Below, in pieces: positions 1 to 6,213 of a stretch of 6,747 nt of DNA. The DNA comes from an uncultured bacterium. GTDB lineage: Bacteria; Patescibacteriota; Patescibacteriia; UBA1558; GWA2-36-10. A program made the translations under genes and the position numbers. Within the stretch, counting starts at the first letter, position 1; each line of letters begins with the position of its first letter. Location of the stretch: contig CALMZN010000031.1 in the NCBI GenBank assembly GCA_937870675.1, positions 1-6,747 on the forward strand, in the 5' to 3' direction. Below the pieces are notes generated by a model. That model was not told the origin of the DNA. It saw only the letters and a list, made by a program, of their open reading frames with translations, and did not search any database.

Positions 1-272
1 ATCAAACAAATATCTGCCCACTTAGCTAAAGATATATGTTCTATTTCCCGTGGATTCTTTATTTCAAAAAGATCGTTATAAACAACATCGTTTAATAATG
101 CCTGAAAAGTCAATGGTGAAACAAATTCCATGGCCGCTTTGGTCATTATAACTTTTACTTTAAATTCATTTTTTAAAAAATGATTAACTAGTGAAGTAAT
201 TTTATATACTGCAATACCACCTGTTATACAAACTAGAATTTTTTTTGATTTTAAGTTGTTAAATTTTTCCAT
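1..272 (-). CDS. coaBC: Phosphopantothenoylcysteine decarboxylase / phosphopantothenate-cysteine ligase, N-terminal part (cut by window edge)
   Basis: Only the first 90 codons lie in the window; the frame stays open through position 1. The bifunctional CoaBC enzyme joins cysteine to 4'-phosphopantothenate (CoaB half) and decarboxylates the product with FMN (CoaC half) in cytoplasmic coenzyme A synthesis. Seen here is the start of the flavoprotein CoaC half: a first beta strand with a glycine-rich turn (residues 12-23, ILVCITGGIAVY), the VKVIMTKAA strand and loop (39-47), the family signature FVSPLTFQAL (50-59), and EIEHISLAKWAD (77-88), whose His79 fits the catalytic histidine of the HAL3/CoaC family. 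The ligase half would lie to the left. The ATG at 272-270 is the best start because the flavoprotein strand begins ten residues later. There is no Shine-Dalgarno. It follows the acyl-CoA synthetase gene by 32 bp. The family call is firm; whether the CoaB half is fused cannot be seen. Confidence 0.9.
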   Translation of the reverse strand, partial: MEKFNNLKSKKILVCITGGIAVYKITSLVNHFLKNEFKVKVIMTKAAMEFVSPLTFQALLNDVVYNDLFEIKNPREIEHISLAKWADICL

Positions 273-278
273 ATTTTT

Positions 279-307
279 ATTATATTAAATTTTATAAAAA
301 ATAATTA
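279..307 (-). promoter_or_regulatory. Putative promoter of coaBC giving a leaderless transcript
   Basis: A perfect TATAAT lies at 284-279 on the minus strand, in the 32-bp gap after the acyl-CoA synthetase gene. Transcription starting 6-8 bases downstream would begin at about 272, the A of the coaBC ATG, so the mRNA would be leaderless or nearly so. The -35 region (about 307-302, TAATTA) is poor and overlaps the stop codon of the preceding gene. The surroundings are almost pure A/T, so a chance TATAAT is quite possible. Confidence 0.4.
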
Positions 308-2023
308 TTTATACTTTTCAAATAATGCTCTTCGCCTCAACTTCAACGTAATAGTCAACATCCCATTTTCCACGCTAAACTCCTCGGCAATTAATTTAAA
401 ATTAACCACTTTTTCATTTTTTGATAGACCTTTTAATGATTCGTCAATGACTTGAGTGTAAAGATTTTTTACAGCGCTCAACTCCAAAACTTCTGGCAAT
501 TTGAACTCTATATTTGCCTGTTCACACCACTTTTTTAACTCGCCCATATCTGGGACAATAAAGGCCGATAAGACCTTTTGCTTATCACCATAAACCATGC
601 TTTGGCTGATATATTTGCTGGCGTTCAAATCATATTCTATTGGCTCTGGGAAAATATTTTTGCCAGTTGATAGCACTATCACATCTTTGGCCCGACCAAT
701 GATAGCCAAAAAACCATCATTATCAAAAAATCCCAAAACCCCAGTACGTAGCCAACCATCGCCGTCAAAAGCTTCCTGGCTCAATATTTCGTTGTCATAA
801 TAACCAGACATTATATTATCACCTTTGAGCAATATTTCTTTTTCCGTCGACAACTTAATCTGATTGCAATCCAAAGGCAAGCCCACTGTGCCAAACTTAT
901 AATTATCCGGATGATTGACCGCCACTATTGGCGAGGCCTCAGTCAGACCATAGCCCTCAATCAGCTTCAGACCCAAACTATCAAAAAATTTGGCAATAGC
1001 TGGGTTGAGCGAGGCGCCACCTGAAATAGCTAATCGCAACTTAGCACCCAAAATATTCCTAATTTTCTTAAGCACCAAATAATCCAAAATATTATACTGC
1101 CATTTTTCTATAAAATTAAGCTGTCTTTTTTTCTTGGCATCAACCAAATTGAGAGTGCGATAAAATAATTTTCTTTTAAAATTACTACCGCTCTTGATTT
1201 GGTCAAAAACCTTGGCGTATATTTTTTCAAATATTCTGGGCACACAAGGCAAGACAGTGGGTCGAACTAATTTAATATCATCAATCATGGTCTTGGCACT
1301 CACGGCGTAATAAATGCTACAACCCGCAAAAAGCGGACTATAATAGCCAGCCATTCTTTCAAAAGCATGCGACAAAGGTAAAAAAGAAAAAAATTTATCA
1401 CTTTCATGGATTGGCACATTGCGTCGCGCCGCTTGAGCATCGCTAACTAAATTCTTCTGCGAAAGCATCACGCCTTTAGGGTCACCGGTAGTACCAGAAG
1501 TATAGATAATAGTATGCAAATCATCTTCTTGAGAAATAGCTTCAATATTAACTACTTTACTCTTATCAAAAACTGGCCAAGCCAAAACTCTTTGATCATT
1601 AACACCCTCTGTCAAACCCACTACATATATTTCTTTGACCGGCAAGGACAAGATACTATTTTGGTATTTATTAAATAACTCTTGATTAATCAACAAATAT
1701 TTAGCGCCAGAATGATTGACTATTGTTTCTAAATACTTTTCTGGATAAGTATAGTGTACGGGCACCAAGACCAAACCCAAAGTAGCCACAGCCAGATCAG
1801 CTATGACCCACTCGGCGCTATTGGGCAACATAAGGGCTATTTTCTCACCCCTAACATAACCCTTTTTTTGCCAATATTCGGCTAACTGACTGCGTAAATT
1901 GTTGAGCTCTTGATAACTAATTGTTTGATACTGACCTTGAACCAAAAAACCTAAAGAAGGACGCTGACCAAACTCGCGAACTACTTCTAATAAATTAGCA
2001 ATAATTGTGCTGGACATAGGCAA
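305..2023 (-). CDS. Long-chain fatty acid-CoA ligase (AMP-forming), with an Asp-to-Val change in the TGD motif
   Basis: This is an ANL-superfamily adenylate-forming enzyme of the long-chain acyl-CoA synthetase (FadD/FAA1-like) type, which activates a fatty acid with ATP and transfers it to CoA. At 572 residues it is full length. Seen: the P-loop TIIYTSGTTGDPKG (171-184), LPLSHAFER (216-223), the adenine-binding GYGLTEASP (357-365), the hinge motif GRAKDVIV (443-450) with Arg444 and Asp447, GKNIFP (454-459), and the C-terminal TLKLRR (559-564), whose Lys561 fits the catalytic lysine. The expected TGD before the hinge reads TGV: Val429, codon GTT at 739-737. That Asp normally holds the AMP ribose hydroxyls, so activity is doubtful unless this is a sequence error. 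The frame opens with TTG (2023), but ATG at 2017 is two codons on and equally good; neither has a Shine-Dalgarno. It has its own promoter and is followed closely by coaBC, which suggests a CoA-linked lipid role. Confidence 0.9.
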   Translation of the reverse strand: MPMSSTIIANLLEVVREFGQRPSLGFLVQGQYQTISYQELNNLRSQLAEYWQKKGYVRGEKIALMLPNSAEWVIADLAVATLGLVLVPVHYTYPEKYLETIVNHSGAKYLLINQELFNKYQNSILSLPVKEIYVVGLTEGVNDQRVLAWPVFDKSKVVNIEAISQEDDLHTIIYTSGTTGDPKGVMLSQKNLVSDAQAARRNVPIHESDKFFSFLPLSHAFERMAGYYSPLFAGCSIYYAVSAKTMIDDIKLVRPTVLPCVPRIFEKIYAKVFDQIKSGSNFKRKLFYRTLNLVDAKKKRQLNFIEKWQYNILDYLVLKKIRNILGAKLRLAISGGASLNPAIAKFFDSLGLKLIEGYGLTEASPIVAVNHPDNYKFGTVGLPLDCNQIKLSTEKEILLKGDNIMSGYYDNEILSQEAFDGDGWLRTGVLGFFDNDGFLAIIGRAKDVIVLSTGKNIFPEPIEYDLNASKYISQSMVYGDKQKVLSAFIVPDMGELKKWCEQANIEFKLPEVLELSAVKNLYTQVIDESLKGLSKNEKVVNFKLIAEEFSVENGMLTITLKLRRRALFEKYK

Positions 2024-2035
2024 TTAAACAACTAT

Positions 2036-2065
2036 ATTTTAACATAAATAGCCCACTATATACAA
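2036..2065 (-). promoter_or_regulatory. Extended -10 promoter of the acyl-CoA synthetase gene
   Basis: On the minus strand there is TTGTAT at 2065-2060, an 18-bp spacer, then TAAAAT at 2041-2036, preceded by TG one base upstream (TGTTAAAAT, an extended -10). Transcription would start near 2029, giving a leader of about 6 nt to the TTG start or 12 nt to the ATG at 2017. It sits directly after the metG terminator, as expected for a new transcription unit. Confidence 0.6.
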
Positions 2066-2070
2066 TAGTT

Positions 2071-2106
2071 AAAAAACAAAAAACGAGCCCAGAGGCCCAT
2101 TCTTTG
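2071..2106 (-). terminator. Rho-independent terminator after metG
   Basis: Read on the minus strand, AATGGGCC (2101-2094) pairs with GGCTCGTT (2089-2082) around a TCTG loop. The stem is 8 bp with two G-U pairs. It is followed by a U-rich tail, T6-G-T6, at 2083-2071. The stem begins about 25 bases past the metG stop. The G-U pairs become A-C mismatches on the other strand, so it acts only in the minus direction. Confidence 0.82.
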
Positions 2107-2126
2107 TTAATTGATTAAATAATCTA

Positions 2127-3797
2127 TTACTTACCCAAATCCTTGACTTCTTGTTCTACTACCTCATCCTCTATTCTGGCAAACAATGGTTCAACTTTAG
2201 CAATCTTAATAGTTGGTAATAAGGCATACTGCCAGCCATTTTTTTGATCTCTTTCCTGACCAAGCATAGCCAATATTTTATCAGTGCTCTCGGGTATAAA
2301 GGGATTAAGCAAAGTGGCCAGATTATAGATTACTTGGCTAGCCACAAATAATGAGCGCTCTGCTGAAGCTCGATCAGTGTTTATCTGCTTCCAAGGTGAG
2401 GTCTCTTCTAGATAGCGATTGGCGCTTTCGGCTAGATTCAAAATAATTTTGATACTATCTCTAAATTTTGCTTTGGCAATGTTCCCCCCCACGCTAGCAA
2501 AGGCCTGCTCAGTCAGCTTCAACAAATCTTTGGCCGGCTTATCAAGCTTGATATCTGATTCGTGCAATCCAGCGGGGCAATGTTTGCTAACAAAAGAAAA
2601 AACTCTGTTAACCAAATTGCCAAATTTGCCAATCAGTTCTGAATTGACTTTGACTTGATACTCGGCCCAAGAAAAATCCGCGTCCGATGTCTCTGGACCG
2701 CTGATCACCAAATAATACCGAATAGTATCGGCTTCAAATTTGGACAAAAAGTCCGGCAACCACACTGCCCAATGACGGCTTTTGGAAAATTGCTTGTTTT
2801 CTATGGTCAAAAATTCTGATGATATAATATAATCAGGTAAATGCAAGTCCCCGTGACCCAAAAGTATGGCCGGCCAAATCACCGCATGAAAAGGAATATT
2901 ATCTTTGCCGTGAAAATAATAATGCAAAGCCGAATCATTCTGCCAAAAATCTTGCCAGGCCTTTGGATCACCACTGTTTTTGGCCCATTCACGACTAGCT
3001 GAAAAATAGCCAATTACCGCTTCAAACCAGACATATATTTTTTTGGCCTCATAGCCGGGTAATGGTATGTCTATGCCCCAATTGGTGTCGCGAGTAATTG
3101 CTCGGTCATGCAAACCCTCTTGCAAAAAATTTAAAGTAAAATTTTTGGCATTGGCTCGCCAGCCCTGACTTTTGGCTACCCACTTTTCCAGTTGTTTTTG
3201 AAAAGCCGATAATTTCAAGAAAAAATGGTCGGATGGCTTCCAGATAGGCGTGGAAGCGCAAGTTTTGCAACGCGGATTAATGAGCTGATTGGCATCCAGC
3301 AATGACCCACAATTATCACACTGATCACCACGAGCGTTTTCAAAATGACACTTGGGACACTCCCCTTCGACATAGCGATCCGGCAAAAATCTTTGACATT
3401 TTTCACAATAGGCCAGATCTTCAAATTTGGAATAAATGTAGCCCTTTTTCTGTAGATCCAAAAAAAATTCCTGCACCACTTGTTCGTGATTTTTGGTGCT
3501 TGTTTTGGTATAGCAGTCAAAAGAAAAATTTAATTTATTTAAAAACATATCTTTGAACTCGGCGTGATATTTTTCGGCAATAGCGCTGGGATCCACTCCT
3601 TGCTTATCGGCTTCCACGGCAATGGGCGTGCCATGGCAATCACTACCCGAGACCATCAAAACATCGTGCCCCACTAGACGATAATAGCGAGCCACAATGT
3701 CCCCGCCCAATAGTCCAGCCAAATGCCCCAAATGCAAAGAACCATTGGCATAGGGCCAAGCTAGACCAATAAAAATTTTATTTTTTTTCTTATTCAT
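2127..3797 (-). CDS. metG: Methionyl-tRNA synthetase (short form, four CxxC knuckles)
   Basis: This class I aminoacyl-tRNA synthetase charges tRNA-Met in the cytoplasm. Seen: WPYANGSLHLGH (14-25), containing the HIGH-type HLGH motif; a zinc-binding insertion with four CxxC pairs (Cys131/134, 147/150, 160/163, 177/180), enough for two zinc ions; SGSDCHGTPI (50-59); YVWFEAVIGY (255-264); and the second ATP motif as QFSKS (336-340), in which the first Lys of KMSKS is Gln but Lys339 is kept. The helical anticodon-binding domain follows, including FGNLVNRV (392-399). The protein ends at 556 residues and lacks the C-terminal Trbp111-like tRNA-binding/dimerisation domain of the long (about 650-680 residue) bacterial forms. 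The start at ATG 3797 places the catalytic fold at residue 8; upstream AGTAAG is a poor Shine-Dalgarno. It has its own promoter and terminator, so it probably forms a single-gene unit, possibly with readthrough from the upstream operon. Confidence 0.97.
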   Translation of the reverse strand: MNKKKNKIFIGLAWPYANGSLHLGHLAGLLGGDIVARYYRLVGHDVLMVSGSDCHGTPIAVEADKQGVDPSAIAEKYHAEFKDMFLNKLNFSFDCYTKTSTKNHEQVVQEFFLDLQKKGYIYSKFEDLAYCEKCQRFLPDRYVEGECPKCHFENARGDQCDNCGSLLDANQLINPRCKTCASTPIWKPSDHFFLKLSAFQKQLEKWVAKSQGWRANAKNFTLNFLQEGLHDRAITRDTNWGIDIPLPGYEAKKIYVWFEAVIGYFSASREWAKNSGDPKAWQDFWQNDSALHYYFHGKDNIPFHAVIWPAILLGHGDLHLPDYIISSEFLTIENKQFSKSRHWAVWLPDFLSKFEADTIRYYLVISGPETSDADFSWAEYQVKVNSELIGKFGNLVNRVFSFVSKHCPAGLHESDIKLDKPAKDLLKLTEQAFASVGGNIAKAKFRDSIKIILNLAESANRYLEETSPWKQINTDRASAERSLFVASQVIYNLATLLNPFIPESTDKILAMLGQERDQKNGWQYALLPTIKIAKVEPLFARIEDEVVEQEVKDLGK

Positions 3798-3817
3798 CTT
3801 ACTTTTGATAAGTAGAA

Positions 3818-3846
3818 ATTTTAACAGATATTATTTTAAGCGTCAA
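3818..3846 (-). promoter_or_regulatory. Promoter of metG
   Basis: On the minus strand there is TTGACG at 3846-3841, a 17-bp spacer, then TAAAAT at 3823-3818 with an extended TG (TGTTAAAAT, the same nine bases as in the acyl-CoA synthetase promoter). The -35 box lies in the last codons of the hydrolase gene. Transcription would start near 3811, giving a leader of about 14 nt with no clear Shine-Dalgarno. Confidence 0.68.
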
Positions 3847-4651
3847 AACTACTGGTATTTTCCTTAATAAAACGAGTAACTTTTTCAAAAATCAAATCAT
3901 TTCTAGTTTTATGGATCAAATGATGATTTTCTTTGTCTAGGATATAAAGCTCTTTGTTTTTGTGCTTGATCTGTTCAAAAAACCACTGGGAACTATACAC
4001 TTGAGAAACCCGATCATTTCGAGAGTGGATAATTAAGATTGGAATACGCACTTGGTGCGCTTCTTTTTTGGTAAAATTATCAATAAATTTATAGAAATTT
4101 TTTATACTGGCTATTGGCAGATATAAATGTCGGCCCAATTCTTTGATCTGACGCACATCCTGCACATCTATCCATCTTTTTTTGTACTTGTTGGTGACTA
4201 AGGCGGCCAAGGGTAGAAAAAAGCGAATTACTTTTTCTTTCCACAAAAAAACCGGCATGCTTATGGTCACCACTCCTTTGAGCTTGGGGTAGCGCGCGGC
4301 CAGATGCACAGCGATATTACTGCCAAATGATTCACCGATCACAAAAATATTTTGGTAACGGGATAAATTTTTGTGCAATACTTTTTCAGCTGACTGGTAC
4401 CAGTCCAAGGCCGTGCTTTTTTGTAAGGCCTGGAAATCCCGACCATGTCCGGCCAGCAAAACTGTCTCCGTATCTATGCCATGACTGGACAAATATTCAG
4501 CTAAATCATGAAAAATATAAGGTGAGCTAGAAAAACCATGAATCAAAATAACCAAAGTGCTACTGGACTCGGCGTGAATGACAAAGGGTTGGGCTTTGGG
4601 CGAGACATCTGTCAAAAAAGTGAAGTGCTTGCTGGTAATGGATTTTTGCAT
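3836..4651 (-). CDS. Alpha/beta-hydrolase (carboxylesterase / monoacylglycerol lipase-like)
   Basis: A 271-residue serine hydrolase of the Hydrolase_4 / Est30-like alpha/beta family. Seen: the oxyanion-hole strand LVILIHGFSSSP (33-44); LLAGHGRD (65-72), the loop typical of this family; the nucleophile elbow GESFGS (106-111) with Ser108; the acid in IIHSRNDRVS (207-216), Asp213; and the base in ENHHLIH (241-247), most likely His244. All three triad members are present, so it is probably active. The region around residues 135-200 would form the lid over the active site. There is no signal peptide, so it is cytoplasmic. The substrate cannot be told; short acyl esters or monoacylglycerols are typical for the family. 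ATG 4651 lies 2 bp after the stop of the preceding gene with no visible Shine-Dalgarno, which suggests translational coupling. It is the last gene of the four-gene cluster. Confidence 0.88.
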   Translation of the reverse strand: MQKSITSKHFTFLTDVSPKAQPFVIHAESSSTLVILIHGFSSSPYIFHDLAEYLSSHGIDTETVLLAGHGRDFQALQKSTALDWYQSAEKVLHKNLSRYQNIFVIGESFGSNIAVHLAARYPKLKGVVTISMPVFLWKEKVIRFFLPLAALVTNKYKKRWIDVQDVRQIKELGRHLYLPIASIKNFYKFIDNFTKKEAHQVRIPILIIHSRNDRVSQVYSSQWFFEQIKHKNKELYILDKENHHLIHKTRNDLIFEKVTRFIKENTSSFDA

Positions 4652-4653
4652 AA

Positions 4654-5235
4654 TTATTTTTTGATTTTAAACTTAGTTGACAAATATCCTTGCCACTCTT
4701 TATCAGTATTCATTAAATTTTGTATGTTTTGCCTTAACCAGGTTGCCTTATCAATTTTTGTAGCTTCGCTTTTCCAATCCAAGTATTCATTGATCTTACG
4801 CGACAAACGCAAGGTGTATTTGATATTGTATAATTCGGCCAGATTTTCCTGTCCCAAGGATTCTAGGAAACTGGCTACTTTTTCCAAAACATCTTTGTTT
4901 TGATAGCGCTCCAGACGCAATTTTTTGGCTACTGTTTTGTCCACTAGCAAATGCTCCAAGGCCTGATCAATTTTGGCGCCCGCTGGCAACAAACATAAAA
5001 TGTCTTTGTTTTTGGACACAGCCCAAGCTAGCCAATAGCCACCCTGAGCGTCTAGTCGCTGGCCGTAAATCACTAGAGCATCGACCTTGTCCATTGGCAA
5101 GCTAGTGGCCTCAGAACTGGCTTTTTTGGTGGAGGTCTCACTAATGACTGTGGCGCCAACGCGACGCAAATACTGCAAAATTTGCTGACTGTTTTGGTCA
5201 GTGTCGCTGGAATTGCTATAAAAATAAATATGCAT
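4654..5235 (-). CDS. Nucleoside 2-deoxyribosyltransferase-like Rossmann domain joined to a C-terminal ribbon-helix-helix
   Basis: No exact gene is recognised. Residues 1-85 look like the nucleoside 2-deoxyribosyltransferase / TIR-like flavodoxin fold: an N-terminal strand MHIYFYSN, a helix (14-26), a strand ATVIS (28-32), then DALVIYG (52-58) and a following helix up to KDILCLLP (77-84), arranged as in that family. The position of the family's catalytic Glu (FEIGYA in active enzymes) appears to be Trp68 in GGYWLAWAV, so this may be a binding domain rather than an enzyme. Residues 138-175 fit a ribbon-helix-helix of the Arc/CopG kind: strand YTLRLS (140-145), helix 146-158, turn, helix 162-175 (DKATWLRQNIQNLM). 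The start at ATG 5235 lies 12 bp after the upstream stop; AAGG (in TAAGGT, overlapping that stop) ten bases before it may be the ribosome site. The fold and RHH assignments come from pattern reading and are moderate in confidence; the gene itself is secure. Confidence 0.6.
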   Translation of the reverse strand: MHIYFYSNSSDTDQNSQQILQYLRRVGATVISETSTKKASSEATSLPMDKVDALVIYGQRLDAQGGYWLAWAVSKNKDILCLLPAGAKIDQALEHLLVDKTVAKKLRLERYQNKDVLEKVASFLESLGQENLAELYNIKYTLRLSRKINEYLDWKSEATKIDKATWLRQNIQNLMNTDKEWQGYLSTKFKIKK

Positions 5236-5247
5236 AAATTTTTTACC

Positions 5248-6213
5248 TTATATTAACTCACCAATAATATTTTGCTGACCAATTTGGCCAAAAGAAGCAA
5301 TCTTGTCCTTGTTGGCTATGGCCCACAGGGCCTTGGCTAGGGCTGATTCAAAAGTGCAAGTTGTCATGATTATTGCTTCATCAGGACCAGACACCAAAGC
5401 TTGATGATACAAAAATACCGGAATTTTGGAGTCCTTGATTTGCTTTATCTTGGCTGGCTCTAATTTGTTTTGGTGATTGAGCTTGATGAAAATAGCTTCA
5501 TAATTATTCTGTCCAAAATTTATCGGCCAAGCTAAGCCCGGTAAATCATCAAAAACAAAAATATTGGCCTTGATCTTGTTATAAATTTTTGGCTTAGCCG
5601 TGTGATAGGCCAAGCTCGATTTGACGCTAATACCAAAGTCCACCCTGCCCCAATAATTATCATCTTGGCTAGCAAATAGGTTGAGTCCCTCATTGTTATC
5701 ATTGATTGCTTTTACTCCGGGAATCAATCTGGTGCCAAACATAATAGCTGGCGTGGGCAAATCATAATCCAAGACCTGAAAAGCATTGATCAGATTGGAA
5801 CGCAAGCCCAAATCGTTTTTTTGGTCAACAATATTTTTTACTTGCTCAGTTGTCCCACTGCGAATGGCTGAAGTTAAGACCACTGTTTTTTTTATATTCT
5901 GCAATAAAAAACTCAAAATACTAGCAGTCATCAGCAGTTGGTCAGAACGCGAAACTACCACAAAACCACTGCTAGAGTCCAGGTGTTCCGCAATCTGCTT
6001 GGCCATTTCTTGCCAGTGTGCGTGTGTCAAAATACTGTCTTCTGGGGCAATAAAAATTGGTTCAATCTCGGCTAGTAGGCCAAGCTCGGGCATTTGTTTG
6101 AGCCAGATTTCAATATCATCCGGACTCTGAACAGTCAGCAACCTTTTGTTCTGATCTAGTAAAGCTGTGCCACCCGCCAATAACAAAGTAATTTTTTTTC
6201 TTACTTTAGTCAT
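5248..6213 (-). CDS. Asparaginase-family protein with degenerate active site
   Basis: A 321-residue protein with the whole layout of type I L-asparaginases (L-Asn to L-Asp plus ammonia). Seen: the first strand and nucleophile loop LLAGGTALLD (11-20), with Thr16 in place of the usual TGGTI threonine; MPEL (41-44) and PEDS (57-60); GFVVVSRSDQLLMTASILSF (83-102), matching the GFVVTHGTDT...TA..LSF block; VVLTSAIR (111-118); IMFGTRLIPGVKA (157-169); DDLPGL (222-227), opening the C-terminal domain; and a final FESALAKALWAI (288-299) typical of the family. The GTDT motif is RSDQ, so the Thr of the second catalytic pair is Ser90 while Asp91 is kept. The conserved Asp of the SDxxxN segment is not in place (GLRSNL, 136-141), and TGA is TSA. 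Activity is therefore uncertain; a binding role or altered substrate is plausible. ATG 6213 overlaps the upstream gene by 8 bp (ATGACTAA), a sign of coupled translation. Confidence 0.78.
   Translation of the reverse strand: MTKVRKKITLLLAGGTALLDQNKRLLTVQSPDDIEIWLKQMPELGLLAEIEPIFIAPEDSILTHAHWQEMAKQIAEHLDSSSGFVVVSRSDQLLMTASILSFLLQNIKKTVVLTSAIRSGTTEQVKNIVDQKNDLGLRSNLINAFQVLDYDLPTPAIMFGTRLIPGVKAINDNNEGLNLFASQDDNYWGRVDFGISVKSSLAYHTAKPKIYNKIKANIFVFDDLPGLAWPINFGQNNYEAIFIKLNHQNKLEPAKIKQIKDSKIPVFLYHQALVSGPDEAIIMTTCTFESALAKALWAIANKDKIASFGQIGQQNIIGELI

Noticed and set aside
273..304. AT-rich inverted repeat (TTTTTAT ... ATAAAAA) between the acyl-CoA synthetase gene and coaBC
   Set aside because: It contains only A/T pairs in a stretch with almost no G or C. 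There is no stable stem and no separate T tail, so it is not called as a terminator or operator.
2484..2490. Run of seven C (G on the coding strand) inside metG, a possible frameshift or slippage site
   Set aside because: The reading frame is intact through it and the protein aligns in sense on both sides (SVGGNIAK), so it is an ordinary Val-Gly-Gly stretch.
3215..3520. Minus-strand 101-codon open frame inside metG
   Set aside because: It lies in another frame of the zinc-knuckle region of metG and has no family features of its own.
3780..3788. Eight-T run (A8 on the coding strand) near the metG start, considered as a transcriptional slippage site
   Set aside because: It encodes the lysine-rich start MNKKKNK in frame. 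No alternative product is suggested and such runs are common at this base composition.
3798..3813. Small CTTA...TAAG inverted repeat just before the metG start, considered as a leader structure or T-box remnant
   Set aside because: A 4-bp stem in a leader of about 14 nt is far too small for a T-box or riboswitch and is expected by chance.
4538..4903. Plus-strand 121-codon open frame, the longest on that strand
   Set aside because: It runs antisense across the hydrolase / RHH-protein junction, both of which are well supported. It has no recognisable domain or ribosome site. Other plus-strand frames (597-800, 2419-2658, 3302-3556, 4327-4530, 5786-6130, 6167-6373) are rejected for the same reason.
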